64,000 nt of DNA from Ophiocordyceps camponoti-saundersi (nom. inval.) (Eukaryota; Ascomycota; Sordariomycetes; Hypocreales; Ophiocordycipitaceae), in NCBI GenBank assembly GCA_003339415.1, contig PDHQ01000004.1, positions 70,225 through 134,224 of the forward strand, given 5' to 3'. How positions within the stretch are numbered: the first letter of the stretch is position 1; each line of letters opens with the position of its first letter. The position numbers and the translations under genes were made by a program. Positions 9,341 to 18,647 of this stretch are shown in pieces. The notes beneath the pieces were generated by a model. The model made no database searches, had not been told where the DNA came from, and saw only the letters and a list, made by a program, of their open reading frames with translations.

Positions 9341-11188
9341 ATGACGGAAGCTTCCGAGGAAGCGACCGAGCCTCTCTCGCAGCCTGAATTCGAAGGCCGT
9401 CTCCGGGGCTTCGGCCTAGATGAACCGGCCACTCCCCTAGACGATGGCCCCGTTTCTCTCGACGCCCTGACCATAGAGGATCATCATCATAAGCAGGGCA
9501 TCCGCATCCTCGTCCGGCCTCTGACCAAGCTCCCCGGCGTCAGTCCCGGAGGTGACAATTGCCAATGGCTGGCCCTCCGAGCCGAGGTCGCCTGTTCGGA
9601 GCAGCCTCAACACAAGGTACTGGCCGTCACCCAAACCGCAAAGGATATCAAATTCTCTGTGCGCATCCCGGGGGAAACTTCGCGGCCTCCGTTGTGGTCC
9701 GAGATCTATTTCGACCCTGCCAGTGATCAGGTAATCTTCTTGAACAAGTCGGACATTCCTCTTGAACTCGCCAATATATTGCATCACTCTAGCCATGTCA
9801 TCAACCCCGGACTTGCACAGGCCCTCAAGCCGGGAACGTGGAGGATCAAGGTCCGAGATATTGCGGTTCTCGACTTTCGGGTTCTCGAAAAGCGCCCCGT
9901 GAATCTGTATCAGCTTGCCGACGACGCGCCGTCCGACTCGGCGTCAACTTCCCAGTCCAGTGGCAAACGCTCTTTGACTCTTGAGGATGACCCTGGTAGT
10001 AGAAGAGCTGCCAAGCGGCGGATCTCTGACGGCGATAAGAACGAAGTTGACAATGGCGTCATCATGTTTCTCGGCCCCTCCGCCGAGCCGCTCGTCTTCC
10101 CGCTGCCCAAGACCAAGGAGCTCTCGGCGGCTAACAGTCACGCCTTACTGGATGCCAGGGAGGGCGAGACGATTGCCGTACCGGGTGTTTGCGAGGTCGA
10201 TTCCTACCTGCTCACCAAGCGAGAGCCGATAGCGTCGACAGCCCTATCGGCCGTTTACAAGGCAACCTTCTCCAAGGTTCCCGACAGCATAGTCACCGTC
10301 AAGGTTCTCAAAACGCGCGTCAACAACACCAACAGTGACAAGCCGCTGGCTCACGAGCGCAATGTCATCCGTCAGGCCGACGTGTGGCTGCGCGAATCCC
10401 AAAGCCAGGACGACCTCAAGCACGACTCCATCGTCCGCTACTATGGTGGGGATGCTCGCTTCCTCTCACTCTACATGGAGCACGTCGATGCTCCTGACCT
10501 CGCCGGAGGTCGATGGCGGAACAAGTCGGACGAGTTCACCGGCAGTTATGACGACGCATGGCGTATCCTCTGCGACATCTCGCGCGCCCTCGACTACATT
10601 CACGACCGTCAGCTGGTTCACAACGACATCAAGCCGGCCAACATCCTGTACTCTCCGCACCGCGGCGCCGTGCTGTGCGACTTTGGCCTGCTCAACTCGG
10701 CCGCCAACTCTCCACACAGCGGCGGCACGCCCTACGTAAATCCCCCTTACTCTTATAACCTGTTCCGTAATACTGACCCATGTACTCTGATTCTACTGCA
10801 GTACGTGCCCCCGGAGTTCATCGGCACCAAACTCCGCGGCCACCCTTCGGACGTCTGGGCGCTGGGCGTCACCATGCTCTACGTCCTGCGCCGAATCCCA
10901 CTCCCAGACAGCCGGGCCAGACGTAACCACCCGAAGCAGCTGTACTGGATGATCAACGGCATCAACAACCCGTCGGTGGCTCACAAGCAGTACGGCAACG
11001 GCCAGCCTGCCGCGCTGCAGATGCGCGACTGGCTGACGGAGATTTACGACGCGAGGGAAAAGTTGAACGCGCGGGACCGTCTGCAGCGCATCGTCAAGGA
11101 GATGCTTGTACCCAACCCCAACCAACGCATCACCATGGCCAAGGTCTTGCAGGAACTTCAGTCGGAGCAGACGGTCGTTGTACGATGA
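9341..11188 (+). CDS. Serine/threonine protein kinase with N-terminal extension
   Basis: This encodes a probable active Ser/Thr kinase of 593 aa. The first ~200 residues form a beta-rich module (QWLALRAEVACS..., VIFLNKSDIPLELAN) that I cannot assign with certainty; an FHA-like sensor is possible. A disordered basic linker follows, then the kinase domain from about residue 290. Visible catalytic residues are Lys321 (VTVKVLK), the catalytic loop HNDIKPAN with Asp429 (HND instead of HRD), DFG at 447 and the PPE motif. The start at 9341 follows a pyrimidine-rich leader. One intron at 10736-10801 is 66 nt, in frame and without a stop. Removing it restores GGTPYYVPPEF, the normal activation-segment end, so I treat it as an intron. 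The 3' neighbour is convergent. Confidence 0.82.
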   Translation: MTEASEEATEPLSQPEFEGRLRGFGLDEPATPLDDGPVSLDALTIEDHHHKQGIRILVRPLTKLPGVSPGGDNCQWLALRAEVACSEQPQHKVLAVTQTAKDIKFSVRIPGETSRPPLWSEIYFDPASDQVIFLNKSDIPLELANILHHSSHVINPGLAQALKPGTWRIKVRDIAVLDFRVLEKRPVNLYQLADDAPSDSASTSQSSGKRSLTLEDDPGSRRAAKRRISDGDKNEVDNGVIMFLGPSAEPLVFPLPKTKELSAANSHALLDAREGETIAVPGVCEVDSYLLTKREPIASTALSAVYKATFSKVPDSIVTVKVLKTRVNNTNSDKPLAHERNVIRQADVWLRESQSQDDLKHDSIVRYYGGDARFLSLYMEHVDAPDLAGGRWRNKSDEFTGSYDDAWRILCDISRALDYIHDRQLVHNDIKPANILYSPHRGAVLCDFGLLNSAANSPHSGGTPYVNPPYSYNLFRNTDPCTLILLQYVPPEFIGTKLRGHPSDVWALGVTMLYVLRRIPLPDSRARRNHPKQLYWMINGINNPSVAHKQYGNGQPAALQMRDWLTEIYDAREKLNARDRLQRIVKEMLVPNPNQRITMAKVLQELQSEQTVVVR

Positions 11189-12096
11189 AAAGGTATTTTA
11201 CGTTTTGGTGTGTGAGAGAGTTAGAAGCTTCATCTGTTTTTTTTTCCACGCCACGGCACATTTACTCGCACATGAAATTTAGCGGTACTTTGGCTTCAAG
11301 GATGGTAAGAGAATTGACTCCTGACGATACTGGCTTTTTCTTGGCTTACATGGCAGATGGTAAAGGATCTCATTCAAGCACTTGCAACAGCCGTCGCGAC
11401 TCTTGTTCTCTCTGTGACTGAGATGGAGGGACGTCGAGGCCCCAGACCTCATCTTCCTTTTAATTATATACATATACAAATCTGATGTCTCTATGAGCAG
11501 CAGGAGCCTCTATGGCGATGTTGACGATGCCCGATGCCGACTAATGGCTTCCGGTATTATCGCTACTGCTACCGCTGAGGGAGGCCAATTACCGGCTCTT
11601 TTTCCCGCCATGGCCACGACGACTCGCTGGCCCGGTTTACCTTGTCTTTTTCCTGTTTCTTCAATGATGGACGATTCGCTTCTCCCATGTGTTTGAGGTA
11701 TGATGTCAAGGTACGCGCCTTTGCTGGGGGACACTGTTGGCACGACTGGGTGCTTCCAAGGGCACCCTTTCCCTCTCTCTTCTGAGTTCTTCACATCCTT
11801 TCTCGCTGGAACCTGTATCTGTTGCATCGGCGTTGGAACGGTTGCTCGTCTCCAAACAAACAAACTCGTCCGCCCCTTAAAGAAACTAGCCTAGTTGGCG
11901 GACGAGTAAGGGCTTTCTTGTGCCCAGTCACTTGGCGCCATCTTAGCATTGACCATTATACATTTTGCATTTACAACATTAGATTCCATATGGGCGAATA
12001 AAAAAAAATGTTTCCTCCCATGATCCTGCTTCGTTTTACCTCTTCCTTGATGCTCATCGGTTGGTACCGCATCGACTTGTCGATACCCCAAAACGA
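11189..12096. other. Convergent intergenic region, no gene seen
   Basis: This holds the 3' flanks of the kinase gene and of the X325-like gene. Several short open frames occur on both strands, but none has a recognisable domain or splice structure. Confidence 0.5.
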
Positions 12097-12821
12097 CTAC
12101 CAGAAGAGGCCGAGACTGGCGGAAGCAAGAGCACACAGACTAGCAAAGGCAACGGTATAGACACCGACAGAAGCGGACGGCGCAAGACTTTTGTTGGGGG
12201 AAGCTGGCTGCTGGCTGCTCGCCGCGTTTCCGGCAGAGCCGTTCTGCTCTTGCCGGACAGTCGTGATATTGACGCCGTTGCTAGAGCAGTTCTCGAGCGT
12301 CTTGGCGCCCTGCACGAAGCGGATATCCGCGCAGTTGTACAGGGCGGAACCGGACTTGCCGACGGTGACAACCTGAAGGCTGGCGAGGGATCCGTTGGTA
12401 ACGGGCACCGGAACGGGCAGCTTCTCGACGCAGAGGGTTCCCTTGCCGGTGGCGTTCCAGAACTCGGGCGTGAGGGAGACGTTGAAATTGGACGTGTTGC
12501 GTCCGAGGCCTAGGTTGACGAAGACGTACGTCCAGGCGTGGTGCAGCTCGAGCTGAAGCGAGCCGCCGTCCAAAGGCCAGTCGGTGACGTTGCCGGCTCC
12601 GTAGCCGACGCCGGCGCCTGAGGGGGGGTTTATGAGTGGTCAGCAAGAAGTCGGGACAGAAGGGTTGTGGGCTTGTAAGGCTTACAGGGGTAGGTCCATT
12701 GGCTATACGAGTCGTTGTCGAGCGAATCGGCGCGCCAGGAGGGATAGGTGAGAGCAAAGTGGGCGAGGACGCCGTGAGCCGTAGCCAGGACGCCAGCCAC
12801 GACGATGGAAGTCGAGACCAT
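12097..12821 (-). CDS. GPI-anchored BIM1/X325-like copper-binding protein
   Basis: This is a secreted, probably GPI-anchored member of the X325/BIM1 family, LPMO-related proteins implicated in copper handling rather than polysaccharide cleavage. Two exons (12821-12686 and 12617-12097) give 218 aa. A signal peptide of 20 residues ends in GVLA, leaving His21 as the mature N-terminus (HFALTYPSWRADS), the histidine-brace residue. The family block WTYPC spans the splice junction, then LELHHAWTYVFVNLGLG, TPEFWNATGKGTLC and four or more N-glycosylation sequons follow. The last ~25 residues are hydrophobic (VYTVAFASLCALASAS) after a Ser/Asn-rich stretch, as expected for a GPI signal. It acts at the cell surface. 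Copper binding is inferred from the family. Confidence 0.88.
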
Positions 12822-13588
12822 TGTGAGTCGGAGAAGGAGGGTGTGTAAAGGTAGATGTGTGAGGAAAAGTGGTGATGGGATACTGGGATGACAGCCTCGC
12901 GGGAGGGGGATGGCAGGCTCTTATAGGTGGTAGCTAGCAGTTATTCTCTGTCCGTCATCAGCGAGGCAAGGGGTGGGGGAAGGACAAGGAAGGAAATATC
13001 AAGGCGACTGGAGCTGAGAGGGTGTGGATCAATGAGAGAGAAAAAAAAATAAACAAGCGAGTACCTTCCTCTGTATGTAACGTGTGTAACGTGTGAAGGA
13101 GCCGGCACTCGGACGGGGATGGTTTTTTTTTTTCGGCGGACGGAGGTGGGGGAGTCGGATCGGAACCGGCCCCACCTTTAACGGGCGGCGGGGGAAGGTC
13201 ACCGGGGAGGCGGTTTAAGAAGGTAGAAGAGCAGTGCCAAGAGCGGGAAAAACGAAGAACAAGCAGAAAGTTGTTGAAACAGCAGAAGACAGCGAATATC
13301 CAGATTCATAATGTACATACTGTACATACATACATGATGATAGACCGACACACGGTAGGTAGGCAGCAACGGTCAGACCAAGCTTTACCGCACAGCTGAT
13401 GATGGAGTCTCGGGCAACCCTCAATGGACATTGGCCCGGAAAAAAAAAAGGGCCCCATCATAACTTGCTCAAATGCACGCAAACACCTCCCCCGCACTTC
13501 TAATTAATTCAGGGGAGGAAGAAAGAGTGAGAGTAGTGAAAGAGTGAGATACATACATACAGATACAGACAGAGAGAGGGGGAAAACA
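12822..13588. other. Promoter region of the X325-like gene
   Basis: This 767-bp stretch lies upstream of the X325-like gene and downstream of the Nudix gene. It has A-runs and purine-rich sequence but no coding frame that I can support. Confidence 0.5.
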
Positions 13589-14564
13589 TCACAGCAACGC
13601 CATAACATCCCTCCTCCTCCTCACCTCCAAAACCCTCGGCCCCCCCGGCGCAAACTCAACGAGCAGCACATTCTCACCATCTCCCCTCCTCCCCGAACCC
13701 TCAAGTCCCGGGCCCGGCGAATCAAGAGCCAATATCGTCCGTCTATCCGGCAGGACGGCGATCGGACGCGGACAGATGACTTTGTCGTCTGCTGCTGGTG
13801 GTGGTGGGCTTTCGTCGTCGCGGACTGCCAGTAGTCGCTGTAGGAGGTAATACTGAGGTGGGAAGATGGTGATGGAGCCTCGCGCTACGGCGTCGAGGAG
13901 GTCTTTTACAGGTCGGAATTCGGCAGTCGTGTTCTCGCCTTGGTCGCCGTCTGTTGTTGGCTTTGGGAGAGGCGTTTCTTGGGGGATGGGGTAGATGTAC
14001 ATTTGTGTGGTGAAGCGTCGGGGGATGGTGGCGGGTGTGATCCATCTCGTCATGGGGATGAGGCCATCTAGATATTCCGCTCCCGTCATCAGTCCACTCT
14101 CCTTTCCTCGCATGAAAAAGGTATGAGATGATTCCCATACCTGTATCAGCAACAGCACCAATCCTCTCCAACCACGTCCCAAACTTAACCTCACCATCAT
14201 GAACACTCCTCCTAGCCTCGTCCCTCTCCGGACTCGAAAACCGCATCGACTCAGCACCACGACCAAAAGCCAACAAGACGCCCGTCTCTTCGAAGCACTC
14301 CCTCACAGCCGCGAGCCTATACGCCGGCCCGTCGCGATGTCGGCCCGCCGAGTCCGGACCCGGCACCGCCCCGTCGTGAAACTCGTCCAGCTGGCCGCCG
14401 GGAAAGACGTAGGCGGACGCGAAGGATGACGACGTCGCCGCCCGCCGTACCATCAGCACCTCGTTGCGCGCCGAAAGGACTATGACTGAGGCGCTTGCTC
14501 GCGCCTCGGCTGGTGGGGAAGTCGTTTTGAGCAGTCGCTTCATGATATGTCGTGAGGTTGCCAT
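13589..14564 (-). CDS. Nudix hydrolase, NUDT19/RP2-like
   Basis: This is a Nudix-fold pyrophosphatase resembling NUDT19, a peroxisomal CoA diphosphatase in animals. Exon 1 (14564-14141) and exon 2 (14067-13589) encode 300 aa. The fold starts with ASASVIVLSARNEVLMVRRA. The Nudix box begins PGGQLDEF and continues after a loop insertion with RLAAVRECFEETGVLL, so the catalytic REXXEE helix is complete; an insertion in this place is normal for NUDT19-type enzymes. WITPATIPRRFTTQMYIYPI is the conserved strand after the intron. The ATG at 14564 is chosen because the frame upstream lacks an ATG. I see no clear C-terminal PTS1 (it ends MALL), so location is uncertain. Confidence 0.85.
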
Positions 14565-14781
14565 CGGTAGGTTGTTGGCACGTGCAGGGTAAGCGTGCGT
14601 GTGTCGAGCCGTGGGTTTCAGATGTGACGTCGGCAATCTGGATGTTTAACCATCTACGTCTGTCTGGACGCCCCCCTGTTCATAACTTTAACCGGCTCAA
14701 AAGTGAAATGCACAACTCGGATACGACTCTCCTCTGCTGCACGATGCTTGATGTTCATCACTAACCAACCACTCACCGGCG

Positions 14782-17556
14782 TCAAAACCGTTTCCTCACT
14801 TTACCCTGCAAACTCATCCGCCAAATACAGCAGATGCTCTTCGACTCACACCAAGCCTTGACCTCAACCGCGCTCACCTCCTCATCGCACCCTACGCGCG
14901 TAAGCTGCCCGCTGTTAAGCCAAGCCGTCAAGTCCTCCAGGACGATGGGGTCGTAGAGCAGGATCTTGTCATGCCAGGAAGGCTGCTTCGACGACGTCGT
15001 TCGAGGCCCTGTCGTCACGGCCTTGCTGATGTGCGCAAACAACTCCTTTTGCTGCTCCGTCGGCGACAATGACGAAGAAATGGTCATCGTCTCGTCTCCT
15101 GCGAGACCGAATCTCGAAGAAGACGAAGACGACGAAGACGCGCTTGAGTCGTCTGCCGAGTCTGACTCCGAGTCGGCAATCTCTCTGGGCGACCTCGATC
15201 TCTTTCGTGGTGACTTTTTTGCGCCGCGCTTTGCTCCGCTTGGTTTTTTCCGTCGACGAGGCGATTTGGACCTTTGTGCTGACGGCGGCGGCTCGTCATT
15301 CGCCTCCTTTTTCCTGGACCGACTTCGCCCGCGTTTCTTACCGTCGACGGCCGCTTCTCTTGACCCCTTGTCACTATCGCTGCTTGCCTTGCTCCGGCTT
15401 CGAGATCGCTTCGGCATCATGAACCGTTCGAGTTCTTCATCGCTGATGATTCCCCTTACTATGCTGTGACTTCGCCGTCGCTTCTTTTCACTCGTCATCT
15501 GTGCTTCGTCGTCGCCAACGCCGACTACTTCTTTGCTACGGCCTCGACCTTTCTTCTTTTTCGTTGGCACCGTCACTGTCTGATTCTCGAGCAATTCATC
15601 GCTGGCGTCGCCCGATTTACTTCGACTTTGCCGCCGCTTGCTTTTTATCGGTATTTGTGTAGCATGATCTTCTTCGCTGGTTCTGACTGATTTGCTTCGT
15701 CCTGCACCTCGCTTCTTCTCGACGGTAGAGGTACTAGCAGATCTGGCTCCCGACGGACCGGCAAAAGTCGCGTCCACGCAAGGATTGCACCGATTCAAGA
15801 GAGCAATCATGGCGGTGCGCTTCTTGATTGGTTTGAACCCGTACTGGGCCAATTGCTTGGCAAGCTGCCCATCTGTATAGAGCTCATACCGAGCCTCGGC
15901 CTGACTCTCCTGTGCAACCGCAGTATGCTCCTCATGCTTATTCCCTTCTGTAGTAGCGACCATCCGCCGTCTCTTGGCCGCAGGTTTCTCGTCCGGTAGA
16001 GTTGCGTCGCGGTCAGCCCCTGACATGACAGAATCGTCGTCCACCATCGTCTTCGGCTTGCCAGACCGTGCGGCTACCGTGTCTGGCAAACTAACCAACG
16101 ATTCGTCATCTCGAACTTCGTCGGAATCGGCCAGGGAGGGTAAAGAAACCGTGACGGGAACGTAGCCAAACGGGTCAGCTTCTGTCGCGGCTTCAGCAAG
16201 TTCGGGCGGTCCGTCTGCCAAGAGGCCTACTTCGACATCAAACAATTCACCGTCTTCGTCTCTCGCCCCGGCATCCCAGAGCGTCGGACGTTGCTCCGTA
16301 GGCTCTATAGCATCGCTGTTGATTGGCGTTCTGAGATCGATCATGTCCATGGGGCACAAGTCCTTTGCCAATGCATGCGGCCTCCGAGACGGAGACTGCT
16401 CGTGTGCCAGCTGACTGGAAGTGCCGAATAGAAAGTCTTGGTGAGAAACCTGTCTCAGCGCCGCCTCCGGGGACAGGAGAATCGGCTTGGGCTGCGTCTC
16501 CTTCTTTTTTGACGCTTTGGACGGCCGTTTTCGCGGCTTTGGCTTTCCCTTGCCTGTCTCGTCACTTGCAGCTGTAGCAGGATTTTCGCCCGTTACGATG
16601 TCCGGTTGAGTCGCAGGTCTATAGGCCCTTGTAGCAATATCTGTAAGGGTTCGCGTCTTCTTTTTTGGTGCTTTTTGCCGCTTGGAAGGCTCGGGTGCAG
16701 TCGCGGCATTTGTCGGAATAAGCTCCAGTAACCTCCGCTTCTGCAGAAATCCACCACCGTCGTCCGGGTTTGAACCTGATTGGATCTGTGTCGTCTCCTC
16801 GCATCTAAAGGAACCGACCACATTCTCGAAAGAATTCATCTGACCGTCATCCACCTGCGATGAGCGCGTCGCGTTCACGTTGGGTGTATCATCGGAGTTG
16901 AGGACGATTCGAACCCTCTGCGTGGGCGGCGTCCACTCCGTCCGCCGCTCCATTGCGGCCTCGAGGTTAAGTGGTTCGTCTGTGACCTTTTTAGCTGGTC
17001 TAGCTACTTTCTCCCTTTGCGGCCCCCCAGGCTTGATGAAATAGCGGCTGCCTTCGTCCGTGTCCGCTCCGGACGTTCGCTCCGGGCATGAGCGGACATC
17101 AGCCGACGGATTCGCGTCGATTGCCGCTGTCTCCGGGCTCCGTTTCGGAGACTTGTACTTTTTCCACGGCTGAGCATCAGCTTGTAAGCCATCAGACGTC
17201 GTTTGTTCGCAAGGCGTTTCAGGACGTTTAGGACCTGCTTTCTTCCGTCGGCGGACTTTTCCTACTGCCTGAAGGCTTTCCGGCGGCACTTCAATCACCG
17301 AGAAAGACGTGTCGATGTCTTCAATTGGCTTCTCGTTGGGATCTTCCACTTCGAGAGACCGCCAGGGACGACTCGCGCTTGTCGATGTCGGTGCCGCATT
17401 CTTCGGAAAGGGCGCGTTGCGAATGGGCGGTCTCTGCGGCTTTTGCGACAGGATATCCTGCACAGAAGGAAGACCAGGCGACGACGAGGCACCGATGTTC
17501 AAGGCTTGTCGTCTTGCGCGGGGCGACGATGTCAGGAACACGTCCGGGGATGCCAT
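14782..17556 (-). CDS. SLX4: Structure-specific endonuclease subunit SLX4
   Basis: This encodes SLX4, the scaffold that activates the SLX1 GIY-YIG nuclease to cut branched DNA such as stalled forks and Holliday junctions. The intronless frame gives 924 aa from the ATG at 17556 (MASPDVFLTSSPRARR), which fits the conserved fungal start. The middle is disordered and Ser/Arg/Lys rich, with an unusually dense RSRSKS-type stretch in the last third. A SAP-like segment (ELYTDGQLAKQLAQYGF, then KRTAMIALLNRC) and the C-terminal SLX1-binding domain (ILLYDPIVLEDLTAWLNSG, then AWCESKSICCIWR) are clear, and the protein ends in GKVRKRF. It is divergent from RPS21 across 355 bp. Confidence 0.9.
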   Translation of the reverse strand: MASPDVFLTSSPRARRQALNIGASSSPGLPSVQDILSQKPQRPPIRNAPFPKNAAPTSTSASRPWRSLEVEDPNEKPIEDIDTSFSVIEVPPESLQAVGKVRRRKKAGPKRPETPCEQTTSDGLQADAQPWKKYKSPKRSPETAAIDANPSADVRSCPERTSGADTDEGSRYFIKPGGPQREKVARPAKKVTDEPLNLEAAMERRTEWTPPTQRVRIVLNSDDTPNVNATRSSQVDDGQMNSFENVVGSFRCEETTQIQSGSNPDDGGGFLQKRRLLELIPTNAATAPEPSKRQKAPKKKTRTLTDIATRAYRPATQPDIVTGENPATAASDETGKGKPKPRKRPSKASKKKETQPKPILLSPEAALRQVSHQDFLFGTSSQLAHEQSPSRRPHALAKDLCPMDMIDLRTPINSDAIEPTEQRPTLWDAGARDEDGELFDVEVGLLADGPPELAEAATEADPFGYVPVTVSLPSLADSDEVRDDESLVSLPDTVAARSGKPKTMVDDDSVMSGADRDATLPDEKPAAKRRRMVATTEGNKHEEHTAVAQESQAEARYELYTDGQLAKQLAQYGFKPIKKRTAMIALLNRCNPCVDATFAGPSGARSASTSTVEKKRGAGRSKSVRTSEEDHATQIPIKSKRRQSRSKSGDASDELLENQTVTVPTKKKKGRGRSKEVVGVGDDEAQMTSEKKRRRSHSIVRGIISDEELERFMMPKRSRSRSKASSDSDKGSREAAVDGKKRGRSRSRKKEANDEPPPSAQRSKSPRRRKKPSGAKRGAKKSPRKRSRSPREIADSESDSADDSSASSSSSSSSRFGLAGDETMTISSSLSPTEQQKELFAHISKAVTTGPRTTSSKQPSWHDKILLYDPIVLEDLTAWLNSGQLTRVGCDEEVSAVEVKAWCESKSICCIWRMSLQGKVRKRF

Positions 17557-17911
17557 GACGTCGAGGGTCGGGAGCCGAACCCGCAGGGCGCGGCTCAACC
17601 CGTTGGTGCGCAACAGGCTATCGGATTTGCGAGAATCTAGGTATGGAGCTGATGACGTGATTGGCGGCAAGACGGTTGTCCAACATTGCATATAGCCGTT
17701 CATACTCGGCGCTCGCGCAGGGCTCAGGGGGGCGCTCCACGAGATGGGCGCGACGTCAGCTGACAAATCACATGACTTAGCCACAAGCCCTTGTCTGCCC
17801 CACGGGGCCACGAAAGAAAATGATCCAAAGGCTCGCTTCGTCGGTCACAACGTGAAAGCATAATCTCACGAAACGTCATCCGACAAACCTCACACACTCG
17901 ACGCTGTCAAG

Positions 17912-18235
17912 ATGGAGAACGACCGTGGCGAGATCGTCGACCTGTAGGCAAAGCCTCACGTTTCGACTGCCTTGAAACCCGATACTGACGCACAAATATC
18001 TAGCTACGTCCCGCGCAAGTGCAGCGCTACGAACCGCATCATCAACGCAAAGGACCACGGCTCCGTTCAGCTGTCCATCGCAAAGGTCGACGAGAACGGT
18101 CACGCCATCGCGGGCGAGAACCACGTCTACTGCCTTAGCGGCTTTGTCCGAGCCATGGGCGAGAGCGACGACTCCGTCAACCGACTCGCGCAACGCGACG
18201 GCCTGTTGAAGAATGTCTGGAGCGCTCAACGATAA
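17912..18235 (+). CDS. RPS21: 40S ribosomal protein S21 (eS21)
   Basis: This encodes eS21, an 87-aa component of the small ribosomal subunit, exactly the normal length. Exon 1 (17912-17943) gives [11 protein letters not shown] and exon 2 starts at 18004 with [18 protein letters not shown]. The split after the first 10-11 codons is a common position in fungal genes of this family. The remaining sequence ([19 protein letters not shown]) is highly conserved. A second intron appears to lie in the 3' UTR and is listed separately. SLX4 lies divergently upstream. Confidence 0.96.
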
Positions 18236-18647
18236 GCTTGATGACTTATGGGACAGGTGAGGACATATGGCTCTTTTACTGATTACTTCGCTGAGGTCTT
18301 CTAACCCATCTTACAGGTCGGGCACTGCAATGGACCTAGAGCCGGCTGCATGTAGCGATATCCAATCGAGGCGTTTGGGGATCACTTGACGGTTGTGAAT
18401 GTATGTGACCATGTAATGTCACCGGCCTACAAAGAGTCTCTGGTTTGCTGTCGTGCCTGAGAACTCTGGCTATGTTGATAGCCTCTACGCCGCAGATCAA
18501 ATCCGGTGTCCTTGAAATAGCCGCGGCAGCAAAGTCATCGGCCGCGGTTCAGATACGGGTCACACACTGGAGGAATCGCATGACATGATATATTTCACAA
18601 TGGTTGCCAGACCAACTCCCACAGTAAGAAAGAAATTGCCACCTGCT
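18236..18647. other. Convergent 3' region between RPS21 and photolyase
   Basis: This contains the putative 3'-UTR intron of RPS21 and the 3' flank of the photolyase gene. No other feature is seen. Confidence 0.5.
18257..18316 (+). other. Probable 3'-UTR intron of RPS21
   Basis: Twenty-one bases after the RPS21 stop codon there is a 60-nt segment with a GTGAGG donor, a CTAAC branch point and a TTACAG acceptor, all in fungal consensus and spacing. No coding sequence follows, so splicing would occur in the 3' UTR. Confidence 0.55.

Noticed and set aside
11510..11863. 117-aa minus-strand frame after the kinase gene
   Set aside because: No recognisable domain and no supporting splice structure; likely a chance frame in the 3' flank.
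14565..14636. Upstream extension of the Nudix protein
   Set aside because: The extension begins at a TTG and has no ATG; the ATG at 14564 is the first usable start.
16750..16780. tRNA B-box-like sequence (GGGTTTGAACC) on the minus strand
   Set aside because: It lies within the SLX4 coding sequence and no cloverleaf can be drawn around it.
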